Positions 1 to 7,528 of a stretch of DNA of 19,399 bases are shown piece by piece (position 1 is the first letter of the stretch; each line of letters opens with the position of its first letter). This DNA comes from JALUUH01 sp964636675. GTDB lineage: Bacteria; Pseudomonadota; Gammaproteobacteria; S012-40. Position numbers and translations under genes: made by a program. The notes below the pieces were generated by a model. It searched no databases. It was not told the DNA's origin and saw only the letters and a list, made by a program, of their open reading frames with translations. The stretch spans positions 1 through 19,399 of the forward strand of contig CAZWUO010000052.1 in assembly GCA_964636675.1 (NCBI GenBank). The letters are read 5' to 3'.

Positions 1-2
1 AT

Positions 3-3000
3 AGTCTTAACCGGCAGTTACTCGTGTTTGGTGGTGGCCATAATGATTATTCGGGTAACGAAGTTTGGGCTTTCGATACCATGACACTTACCTGGAAGCG
101 AATGTACGAACCTGATCCGTCTAGTAATTATGTAGGTTCCAATTATGACTATAACAATACTCCTGGGAAGCTTCTTGGCTCCGGTCTTCCTATAAATCGC
201 CATACTTATGACATGATAGAGTTTATTTCTGATGCGGGTGTGATGATTAGTTTTGGTGGTTATACGCCGGACTCAACTACATTAACTCGTGAAATCCAGG
301 CCGAAGGCGTGAGTGTGCCTGGGGACGTGCTGGGTATGCATTACCCACCAGATAACTGGACTTATGATTTTAAGACTAATAAGTGGACTTATAAAAATTT
401 GTCTCCTTGGTATCTGAATAATGATGGCGCTCTACGAAGTGCATTTTGGGGTACAGCAGATGCTGGCGCAGCGGCCTATGATGAACAGAATAAAGTTTTA
501 GTGGCGATTTTTGGTAAAAAAACGTATCACTATTACCACGATTCTGATACCTGGGAATTAATAAGCACAACAGGTAGCCCCACTCGTGCGATAGAAATTG
601 TTGCTGAATATGATTCTAAGCGCAAAGTGGTCTATAGATTTGCTGGTGAATGGAATAATCTCAACGAATTGTGGAAATATGATGTAGTCACCACGACTTG
701 GGAGAAAGTGAATGCAACCGGCTCTCTTCCTCCAGCAGGGGGCGGTTATGGATTGGCTTATGATCGTATTAACGATAAAGTGGTTGCTTATCGTGGTGGA
801 GTAGGCACTTATATTTTTGATCCTGAAACCAATGCGTGGACTGAATTTACGGGTGATGAACCTAATACTTGTCAAGGTCGTGTCCACGGTAATTTAAAAT
901 ATGATCCTATTAATAATGTCACTTGGCTAGTGACTTATAATTGCAGTAACCAAGTTGAAGCTTGGGCATATCGTTTATATCAAATTAATGACGATACCCC
1001 TCCCTCGATGCCTACCTCATTAAGCGGTAATGCGACGAGTTACGATAGTATTGCATTAGATTGGGTTGCTGCCCAAGATCCTGAGAGTAACATTGGTACT
1101 TACAATATCTATAGAGATGGTGTGCGTATTGCCAGTGTGAGCGAAACCAGTTTTGTAGATAATAATCTCGCAGAAACGACGGCTTATAATTATCAGGTCT
1201 CATCGGTTAATGGTGTAATGCTCGAAAGTGTAATGAGTAATGCGATCAGTGTCACAACGTTATCCGATAATATTGCGCCAGCCCTTGTTAGGGCTAGTGT
1301 GGGTTTAAATGGAACTCGTATCGTATTGGAATTTAGTGAAGTATTAGAAGCTTCATCTGCGCTTAATGGGGATAATTATTCCATTGATCCAGTCTTGTCC
1401 ATCAGTAGCGTTGAGCAAAGTCTTGATGGTAAAACAGTGACTTTACAGGTAGCGCAATTAACCGTTGGTGTAACATATAATATTGAAATAAACGGTGTCG
1501 TTGATACTGCAGTTAGTCCTAATTTGATTGCCAGCAATAATACTGCCGATATTGTATATACAGGTGCATTGGTATTAGGTGACGCGACGGTGGCCAACAG
1601 TCGTGCTGCACAATGGGGCGGTAGTCTGTCTATTGATGCCAAGGTGTTTGTAGACAGAGGGTTTGCATACACAAATATATCTAATGAATTACTTGATCTC
1701 GATTATTTGATGACTTCTAACGAGAGCAAAGCTGATGATGCTGTTGATGACAATTATATCAGTTTTGAAGTCAATCAAGCAGTTAATGTATACGTTGGTT
1801 ATGACTCGCGTAGCGTATCAGTACTGCCCCAATGGTTGAGTGCTTGGGAATTGCAAACGGGTATGCAGTTAGTGACGTCGGATACTACCTATCAGATGTA
1901 TAAAAAAGCTTTTGCTACAAGTGTGGTGAGCTTGGGTAGTAATGAATACAATGGAAATAGTATGTATATGGTGGTAGTGGAACCTGCGGGTGCAGCAGTG
2001 CCGGATCCAACACCGACACCAGATCCAACGCCAGATCCGACACCAACACCAGATCCGACACCAACGCCAGATCCGACACCAACGCCAGATCCGACACCAA
2101 CGCCAGATCCAACGCCGACACCAGATCCGGCACCGACGCCAGATCCAACGCCGACACCAGATCCGGCACCAGATCCGGCACCGACACCAGATCCAGTTGA
2201 TGTAGGTACTGATGACGAAACTTCAAGTGATAGTTCAACAGTGCGTTTTGGTTCCGTTGATCTGTGGATATTAATGCTGGTCTTGGCTGCAGGACTTTTC
2301 TTCCGCAGCCAAAGTTTGCAAATGCTGCGTAAAGGGGGCTTGGCTGCATTGTGTTTTTTTTTTTCAGCCCAGGCCGCCCAGGCATCAAATGACATCAATG
2401 TAGGTGCGGTAGAACTCGATAATTCGACGCTATGCTGCTTGGGTGTGGCATTACCTTACACGGGTGATGCTAACAAAAACGCAACGGTGAACCTCAGTTT
2501 TCGCAAAATAGGTGAAGTAACTTGGCGTGATGCTTTGCCTATGTTGCGCGTTAATCCTGAGCAATTAAGTGATTGGTATACGCATGACTTTACGATCAAT
2601 CCGCAATTCGCAGGCAGTGTATTTGGTTTAGATGAAGATACAAGCTACGAGTTAAAATTGACGGTAACTGACCCGGATGGTGGAAGTGCGGAGCGAATAG
2701 TGATGGCCAGCACCCGATCTACTCCCCCAGACCTGCCACAAACACCAAACTATATTAATGTTAGCAACAAAACCGAACTTGATTCTGCGTTGGCAGATGC
2801 TTTGCCGGGTGACGTAATTACATTAGCTAATGGCACTTATACTGGCACATTATCTATCAGTAAAAGTGGAACCGCCGATAATCCTATTATCGTTCGCGGT
2901 GAGACTCAGCAAGGCGTACTCATCGATGCACTTGGCCAAGGTAATGGCTTTAAAGTGCGAGGCTCGTATATTATTTTAGAAAATATGCATTTCCAGGGCA

Positions 3001-5324
3001 GTAACTGGGGAGGAAGCATTGATGGTAGCGCGACGGGTTCATTGACAGACGTTGTGATTCGCCGTAATAAAATGACAAATATTAATCAAGGTATTAATGC
3101 ACGCGATTATGCGCTAGAAAATTTTTATATTTGTGATAACGTCATGGAAGGTAAGGGCGCTGTGTGGCCTGATGTTAGCCGAGCTACTTGGAATTTGGAA
3201 GGCATCGCGATTACCGGACAGGGGCATGTTGTTTGTCACAATACTATGTCAGGGTTTGGTGATACATTTGGGTTTAGCAGCTATAGCAATATTCCAACTC
3301 GAGCCGTTGATTTTTACGGCAATGAAGTATTGTGGGGCGGTGATGATGCTTTCGAATTAGATGATGGCGAAAGAAATATTCGTGTTTTTGCAAACCGAAT
3401 TATGAATTCTGCAACGGGTATTAGTATGCAACCGCTCTGGGGTGGTCCTGCTTATGTATTTAAAAATATTATTTACAATACAGTGAGGAACTTGCCTTAT
3501 AAGTTGAATGATAATCCAACGGGGTTTTATATATTTCATAATACCGCAGTCCGTGCAGGTCCTGCATGGACACAATATTCCACTGATTATTTAGATAATT
3601 TTCAGTTTTTTAATAACTTGACTATTGGCACTACGAGTCCGGTAAAGATTTATCCGCCGTTGCAAGATGCGAGTATAGATTATAACGGTTATTTTCCGGA
3701 TGGCAGTTTTCAAATGAGTGGATCATGGGGAAGTTTTAATTCTCTGTCTATCTCTTCTCCGTATGAAGCCAATGGTGTATTGTTAAATAGCACGATTTTT
3801 GAACAAGACGAACCTATTTTGACAGAGGGAGCTACTGATTCAACCCTTTTTCGTTCACCGATTAGCTTGGCTTTGCATGCTGATTCTAATGCGGTTGATG
3901 CAGGCAAGGTTTTAGTCAACATAAACGATGGTTACTTAGGCGTGGCGCCAGACTTGGGTGCGTTAGAACGCGGCAAACCTGAGCCTTTTTACGGCGTGCG
4001 TTTCAACGATATTACTCCCCCTGGGTTGGTTAACGGCTTAACGGCGGATACAGAATCAGATTCGAATATTGTATTGTCTTGGGCAGCAGCCATTGATGCA
4101 GAAAGTGGAATTTGGGCTTACGCAGTTTATCGAGAGGGTGTCAATATTGCCCAAGTTAGCGGATTAAGTTTTACAGATACCGGCTTAAGTGAAAATACCG
4201 TTTATGACTATCAAGTTCAGGCGGTTAACGGCATCGGTCTTAGAGGTGATTTAACCGCAACGGTCTCAATTGCTACTTTAAGTGATAATACTGCACCAAT
4301 GATTGAAGCCGCTTATGTAAATAATACGGGTACAGCGATCGTCATAACATTTGACGAAGCGGTGGGGACAACGAGTGCAACTGAAATTACGAATTACAGT
4401 CTTTTACCTGCTCGTACTATTAGTGCTATTGAATTAAGTCAAGATGGCATGATAGCGACTTTATCAGTGGAAACGCTAAAGGTGGATGTTACCTATACGG
4501 TTAGTTTGAATAATATCTATGATATAGCCTCAGTCCCTAATGTTATGCAAAGTAATGCTCGTATTGATGTCATATATCGTGATGAATTGTCGCTTGGAGT
4601 GCCTACGCGTACAAACTATGTATGGGGTATTTTAGATGTTAATAGTAAGGTTTACATGGATCGTGATTATCGTTACACACAAATACCGGATGTTTTATTA
4701 GGTTTAAATTATTTACAGACCGCTAATAATGATAAAAACTCAACGGGTGAGGCCTTTTTACAATTTAGTGTTAGTCATGAAGTGATAGTGTATCTTGGTT
4801 ATGATGTTAGGAATTCTAGCCTACCTAGCTGGGCAGAATCACAAGGTTGGCAGGTAACCGAACATATATTATCTACAGATGATAGTGATTTTGCTGTCTA
4901 TAAAAAGATGTTCATGCCGGGTGATGTTGTATTAGGTGGAAACATCGCTAACACAAGCATGTATGTGATATTGGTAGAGAAAGTGAAAGGTGGAGTTGGG
5001 CCAACACCTGATCCAACGCCAACGCCAACGCCTGATCCAGCTCCAACACCTGATCCAGCTCCAACACCTGATCCAGCTCCAACACCTGATCCAGCTCCAA
5101 CGCCTGATCCAGCTCCAACGCCTGATCCAGCTCCAACACCTGATCCAACGCCAACGCCTGATCCAGGTCCAACGCCCGACCCAGGTTCAACCCCTGATAT
5201 TAGTGACGACAACGATGAGGCTGAAAAGAGTAGCGTCAAACTAAGCTTTGGTGCTGTGAATGTTTGGGCAACGGCCTTTATGTTGATATTTATTGGGATA
5301 ATGCGGTTGCGTCGCAAAACCTGA
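3..5324 (+). CDS. Giant modular secreted protein: Kelch half fused to beta-helix half (5' partial)
   Basis: The frame is open to the window edge, so the true start lies upstream; GTG at 24 is only the first in-window start codon and sits inside a Kelch-like motif (LLVFGGGHND). Residues below count from 24. Residues 1-320 show Kelch-type repeats (VFGGG, NELWKYDVVTTTWEK, YIFDPETNAWTE). Next come FN3 (about 323-413), an Ig-like domain of the SbsA/SwmB sort (414-511), module X (about 516-653), a Pro/Asp/Thr linker (658-726) and a tail FGSVDLW plus a hydrophobic stretch and Arg (about 738-760). The second half starts with Met767, Arg-Lys, a hydrophobic run and AQAAQA, a typical signal peptidase I site. 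It then has an FN3-like domain, a pectate-lyase-type right-handed beta-helix (about 908-1315, ending PDLGALE), FN3 (1328-1420), Ig-like (1421-1518), module X (1520-1655), linker (1660-1726) and tail FGAVNVW, hydrophobic run, RLRRKT. It is probably a surface or matrix protein. Enzymatic activity of the helix cannot be decided. The joint may reflect a natural fusion, a polyprotein or a lost stop codon. Confidence 0.88.
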   Translation, partial: SLNRQLLVFGGGHNDYSGNEVWAFDTMTLTWKRMYEPDPSSNYVGSNYDYNNTPGKLLGSGLPINRHTYDMIEFISDAGVMISFGGYTPDSTTLTREIQAEGVSVPGDVLGMHYPPDNWTYDFKTNKWTYKNLSPWYLNNDGALRSAFWGTADAGAAAYDEQNKVLVAIFGKKTYHYYHDSDTWELISTTGSPTRAIEIVAEYDSKRKVVYRFAGEWNNLNELWKYDVVTTTWEKVNATGSLPPAGGGYGLAYDRINDKVVAYRGGVGTYIFDPETNAWTEFTGDEPNTCQGRVHGNLKYDPINNVTWLVTYNCSNQVEAWAYRLYQINDDTPPSMPTSLSGNATSYDSIALDWVAAQDPESNIGTYNIYRDGVRIASVSETSFVDNNLAETTAYNYQVSSVNGVMLESVMSNAISVTTLSDNIAPALVRASVGLNGTRIVLEFSEVLEASSALNGDNYSIDPVLSISSVEQSLDGKTVTLQVAQLTVGVTYNIEINGVVDTAVSPNLIASNNTADIVYTGALVLGDATVANSRAAQWGGSLSIDAKVFVDRGFAYTNISNELLDLDYLMTSNESKADDAVDDNYISFEVNQAVNVYVGYDSRSVSVLPQWLSAWELQTGMQLVTSDTTYQMYKKAFATSVVSLGSNEYNGNSMYMVVVEPAGAAVPDPTPTPDPTPDPTPTPDPTPTPDPTPTPDPTPTPDPTPTPDPAPTPDPTPTPDPAPDPAPTPDPVDVGTDDETSSDSSTVRFGSVDLWILMLVLAAGLFFRSQSLQMLRKGGLAALCFFFSAQAAQASNDINVGAVELDNSTLCCLGVALPYTGDANKNATVNLSFRKIGEVTWRDALPMLRVNPEQLSDWYTHDFTINPQFAGSVFGLDEDTSYELKLTVTDPDGGSAERIVMASTRSTPPDLPQTPNYINVSNKTELDSALADALPGDVITLANGTYTGTLSISKSGTADNPIIVRGETQQGVLIDALGQGNGFKVRGSYIILENMHFQGSNWGGSIDGSATGSLTDVVIRRNKMTNINQGINARDYALENFYICDNVMEGKGAVWPDVSRATWNLEGIAITGQGHVVCHNTMSGFGDTFGFSSYSNIPTRAVDFYGNEVLWGGDDAFELDDGERNIRVFANRIMNSATGISMQPLWGGPAYVFKNIIYNTVRNLPYKLNDNPTGFYIFHNTAVRAGPAWTQYSTDYLDNFQFFNNLTIGTTSPVKIYPPLQDASIDYNGYFPDGSFQMSGSWGSFNSLSISSPYEANGVLLNSTIFEQDEPILTEGATDSTLFRSPISLALHADSNAVDAGKVLVNINDGYLGVAPDLGALERGKPEPFYGVRFNDITPPGLVNGLTADTESDSNIVLSWAAAIDAESGIWAYAVYREGVNIAQVSGLSFTDTGLSENTVYDYQVQAVNGIGLRGDLTATVSIATLSDNTAPMIEAAYVNNTGTAIVITFDEAVGTTSATEITNYSLLPARTISAIELSQDGMIATLSVETLKVDVTYTVSLNNIYDIASVPNVMQSNARIDVIYRDELSLGVPTRTNYVWGILDVNSKVYMDRDYRYTQIPDVLLGLNYLQTANNDKNSTGEAFLQFSVSHEVIVYLGYDVRNSSLPSWAESQGWQVTEHILSTDDSDFAVYKKMFMPGDVVLGGNIANTSMYVILVEKVKGGVGPTPDPTPTPTPDPAPTPDPAPTPDPAPTPDPAPTPDPAPTPDPAPTPDPTPTPDPGPTPDPGSTPDISDDNDEAEKSSVKLSFGAVNVWATAFMLIFIGIMRLRRKT
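1570..1986 (+). repeat. Module X, copy 1 (protein domain repeat)
   Basis: About 135 residues between the Ig-like domain and the Pro-rich linker of the first half. Landmarks shared with the copies at 4582 and 17395 are: a start region with K-V-[FY]-x-D-R followed by Tyr; a Leu-rich stretch ending LMTSN/LQTAN; VYVGYDSR; LPQWL; YQMYKKAF; then a Val-rich Leu-Gly-x-Asn turn and SMYMVVVE at the end. I do not recognise a named family with certainty. It has the look of a beta-sandwich, possibly carbohydrate-binding, but that is inference. Confidence 0.75.
2001..2195 (+). repeat. Tandem 18-bp repeat coding the Pro-Asp-Pro-Thr-Pro-Thr linker, first half
   Basis: The unit is near CCAGATCCGACACCAACG, translated PDPTPT, with some 12-bp (PDPT/PDPA) variants. 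It joins module X to the sorting-type tail. A stiff proline-rich spacer near a membrane or wall anchor is a common design for surface proteins. The nearly identical copies make this stretch prone to length change and to misassembly. Confidence 0.9.
2217..2388 (+). other. Internal sorting-type tail followed by signal-peptide-like segment (joint between halves)
   Basis: The sequence reads acidic/Ser linker, FGSVDLW, about 15 hydrophobic residues, FFRS, then within a few residues Met (2322), LRKGG, a second hydrophobic run and AQAAQA before a soluble domain. The first part mirrors the true C-terminus of the protein (FGAVNVW, hydrophobic run, RLRRKT at 5247-5324). The second part has the n-, h- and c-regions of a Sec signal peptide. 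Between them are two CAA codons (2310 and 2319), each one base away from the stop TAA, just ahead of the ATG. This is direct evidence for two ancestral genes joined in frame. Confidence 0.75.
2354..2364 (+). repeat. T11 homopolymer in coding sequence
   Basis: Eleven consecutive T encode the Phe run of the internal signal-peptide-like segment. With 10 T the frame would stop at TAG 2401-2403, and with 12 T at TGA 2390-2392, so any single-base change ends translation just after the first half. The signal peptide starting at 2322 is coherent only with the length seen (or plus/minus 3). Confidence 0.85.
4582..4983 (+). repeat. Module X, copy 2 (protein domain repeat)
   Basis: This is the second copy in the giant protein, directly before the second Pro-rich linker. 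Shared landmarks are SKVYMDRDYRYTQI, LNYLQTAN, VYLGYDVR, LPSWAES, VYKKMF, GDVVLGGN and SMYVILVE. The order and spacing match copy 1 closely, and the FN3 plus Ig-like pair before it is duplicated too. Confidence 0.75.
5001..5198 (+). repeat. Tandem 18-bp repeat coding the Pro-Asp-Pro-Ala-Pro-Thr linker, second half
   Basis: The unit is near CCTGATCCAGCTCCAACA, translated PDPAPT, in almost perfect tandem copies between module X and the C-terminal tail. Its codon choice (CCT GAT) differs from that of the first linker (CCA GAT), so the two arrays expanded independently even though the encoded peptides are alike. Confidence 0.9.
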
Positions 5325-5463
5325 TTGGGGTTATACTTGGGTATCTGCGTAGCGCCTCACTATTCCGCGTTTACGTCTCGCCTAAAAACACGCCATTGCT
5401 TGGTGATCTACTGGTTACAAACGGAGACACTTCAGCTCGTCCAACTGCAGATATCTAGGATGA

Positions 5464-5494
5464 AGCACTCGAGATGTTACTCGGGTGCTTTTTT
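5464..5494 (+). terminator. Rho-independent terminator after the giant gene
   Basis: A 10-bp stem AGCACTCGAG / CTCGGGTGCT, with one G-U pair in RNA, encloses a 6-base loop and is followed directly by five T. It separates the giant gene from the ligase-deacetylase unit, so the latter needs its own promoter. Confidence 0.85.
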
Positions 5495-5543
5495 GTTAGC
5501 GGTTAAAAAATGATATTATTTTGCTGAATTAAGTCGGCGAAAT

Positions 5544-5612
5544 ATGAAAAAGTTGTTATCTTGTAAGCATTTTATATTGAGCGCTTTAGTTGCTGCAGCA
5601 ACGAGATTATAG
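5544..5612 (+). pseudogene. Isolated signal-peptide-like mini frame (possible remnant of a secreted protein gene)
   Basis: Twenty-two codons begin MKKLLSCKHFILSALVAAA and then stop at TAG. The peptide has the basic start, hydrophobic core and small-residue end of a Sec signal peptide but no mature domain follows in any frame. It could be the leftover of a deleted secreted-protein gene or a chance frame. No strong ribosome binding site precedes it. Confidence 0.3.
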
Positions 5613-5695
5613 TCAGTTTCTGTAATCTAGCTTTAATCCCCCGACTATGACACTATCGTGACCTTGAAATTGCAAAATGGAGTTTGGGGTAAAAT

Positions 5696-7528
5696 ATGAC
5701 GGGAATATGTGGCTATTTTAATGTGCTCGGTGATGTTGATATTGCAAAAATGATAGCAGGTTTATATACACCGCTATCTTCTAGTGTGCAAACATTAAAA
5801 GGCGAAAATACATTATTGACAGCCATTGATTACTCTTCATCGGTAGCGGAACTCGATGGCTTGCAAACTGCAATTTACGGAAATATAGATTGGATTGATC
5901 CTGAGCTACAGCATCTAGACCATGAACATGGAGCGGCGATAGCTTGTATTCATGGCTATAAGAAATATGCACAAAAATTCTTAGAGCATTTGCGAGGTGA
6001 CTTTTGTCTTGCGCTGATTAATAAGCCTAAACAAGAAATAATGTTAGCAGTCGATCGTATGGGTATTCAAAAGCTTGCCTATGTAGAGATCAATGGCCAA
6101 TTGTATTTTTCCAGTAATTTAAAGTCATTCGCTAAATTGGGTCTTAATTTAAATATAGATCCTGATGCTATTTATAACTATCTTTTTTATCATACGATTC
6201 CCAGCCCTCTCAGTATTTATGCGGGTGTCAAAAAATTAAAGCCTGGCCAATCGATCATTTTAAAATCGGGTAAGTTGACGGAACAGGATTATTGGAAACC
6301 ATGTTTTGCGGCTAATAAGAATTTTGATTTCGAGCTGGAAAAAACGAAATTAAGAGAAAAAGTAGAACAAGGTGTCAAGCGTTCTATACCTTCAGAATCA
6401 TTTGGTTGTTTTTTGAGTGGAGGAATTGATAGCTCATCGGTATCTGGTATGGCTGCAAAGATTACGGGTGAGAAGGTAGATACTTTCTCTATGGGCTTTG
6501 ACCAGGAAGGTTATGATGAAATTGAATACGCCCGCATTGCGGTCAATCATTTTGGGCTTAACGCGCATGAGTATTATGTGACGCCTGACGACGTAGCTGA
6601 TTTAATCCCTCTCATTGCTTCGTCTTTTGACGAGCCGTTTGGCAATTCATCTGCTGTGCCCGCGTATTATTGTGCCAAGTTGGCCAAAGAACACGGTGTG
6701 CATACTTTGTTAGCAGGTGATGGAGGGGATGAGTTGTTTGCGGGCAATGAGCGTTATGCAAAAATGCTGGTGTTCGAAATGTATCAAAAAGTGCCTAAGT
6801 TATTGCGTGATGGTGTACTTGAGCCATTATTGTTTGGTATGTTTGCGAAAACTAATGTGGGTTTGATTCGTAAAGCGAGAAGTTATATTGAGCAAGCTAA
6901 GGTGATGTTGCCGGATAGAATGCAGACATATAATTTTTTTCTCAGCGAGCCTAATAACAAGCTATTAGAAGCCCGCTACATTCAGCAGTTGGATTTAGAC
7001 TCGCCATTCAAAATCATGCGCGAAACCTATAATGCTCTGGGTGATATATCTGCGCTACATAAGATGCTTTACTTGGATTGGAAGCAAACGTTGGCGGATA
7101 ATGATTTACGCAAGGTGAAAACGATGTGTGATATGGCAGGTGTTGCAGTCAGGTTTCCATTGTTGGATGATGACTTGGTCGCTTACTCAGAAACCGTTCC
7201 TGGCGAAATTAAAATGAAGAATAATAAGCTTCGATATTTTTTTAAGGCAGGTATGGAAGGGTTTTTACCCAATGAAATACTCTACAAAACCAAACAGGGC
7301 TTTGGTCTGCCGTTTGGTGTTTGGCTAAAAACATCACCACGGTTACAGGAGATGGCCTACGATAATTTAAATGCTTTTGTCAATAGAGGTTATTTAAAGA
7401 AAGAATTTATAGACTGGTTGATTGCTAAGCATAGGAATGATCATGCTGCCTATTACGGCGTGACGGTTTGGGTGATTATGATGCTTGAGCTGTGGTTGGT
7501 GCAGAACATTGATCGTAGGGTATTATGA
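5696..7528 (+). CDS. Asparagine synthase-like ATP-dependent ligase with degenerate glutaminase domain
   Basis: The 610-residue protein has the two-domain plan of class II asparagine synthetases. The C-terminal synthetase domain keeps the PP-loop (FLSGGIDSSSVSG, about residues 240-252) and the LAGDGGDELFAGNERY block (about 340-355), so ATP binding and substrate adenylation look intact. The N-terminal Ntn domain is eroded: it begins MTGICGYF where the family has Met-Cys-Gly-Ile, so the nucleophile Cys2 is Thr. The RGPD motif is absent and the usual NGEI is YGNI. It may therefore use free ammonia or another amine, or form another acyl linkage, rather than hydrolyse glutamine. The start is fixed by an in-frame TAA two codons upstream; GGAG lies at about 5679. 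The stop overlaps the next gene by ATGA. Asn-synthase-like amidotransferases are usual members of exosortase-linked EPS loci. The exact substrate is unknown. Confidence 0.9.
   Translation: MTGICGYFNVLGDVDIAKMIAGLYTPLSSSVQTLKGENTLLTAIDYSSSVAELDGLQTAIYGNIDWIDPELQHLDHEHGAAIACIHGYKKYAQKFLEHLRGDFCLALINKPKQEIMLAVDRMGIQKLAYVEINGQLYFSSNLKSFAKLGLNLNIDPDAIYNYLFYHTIPSPLSIYAGVKKLKPGQSIILKSGKLTEQDYWKPCFAANKNFDFELEKTKLREKVEQGVKRSIPSESFGCFLSGGIDSSSVSGMAAKITGEKVDTFSMGFDQEGYDEIEYARIAVNHFGLNAHEYYVTPDDVADLIPLIASSFDEPFGNSSAVPAYYCAKLAKEHGVHTLLAGDGGDELFAGNERYAKMLVFEMYQKVPKLLRDGVLEPLLFGMFAKTNVGLIRKARSYIEQAKVMLPDRMQTYNFFLSEPNNKLLEARYIQQLDLDSPFKIMRETYNALGDISALHKMLYLDWKQTLADNDLRKVKTMCDMAGVAVRFPLLDDDLVAYSETVPGEIKMKNNKLRYFFKAGMEGFLPNEILYKTKQGFGLPFGVWLKTSPRLQEMAYDNLNAFVNRGYLKKEFIDWLIAKHRNDHAAYYGVTVWVIMMLELWLVQNIDRRVL

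Larger units (their letters stand above)
5325..5695. other. Intergenic stretch between the giant gene and the ligase gene
   Basis: These 371 bases hold a rho-independent terminator (5464-5494), a 22-codon open frame that looks like an isolated signal peptide (5544-5612) and a short inverted repeat ATAGTC/GACTAT (5608-5613 and 5643-5648). The first 140 bases after the stop show nothing I can identify. I see no convincing promoter for the ligase gene. Confidence 0.6.

Noticed and set aside
1892..2398. Long minus-strand frames rich in Gly-Val-Gly-Ser opposite the first linker (and 4898-5317 opposite the second)
   Set aside because: They are the reverse complement of the proline-codon repeats, so open frames are expected there; no start signals or domains are seen.
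5325..5513. 62-codon frame directly after the giant gene
   Set aside because: It starts at a TTG beside the stop codon, runs through the terminator hairpin and shows no family features.
5660..5676. TGACCTTGAAATTGCA as a sigma-54 site for the ligase gene
   Set aside because: The spacing fits but the -24 GG is GA, and the predicted transcript start would fall after the ribosome binding site, leaving about 11 bases of leader.
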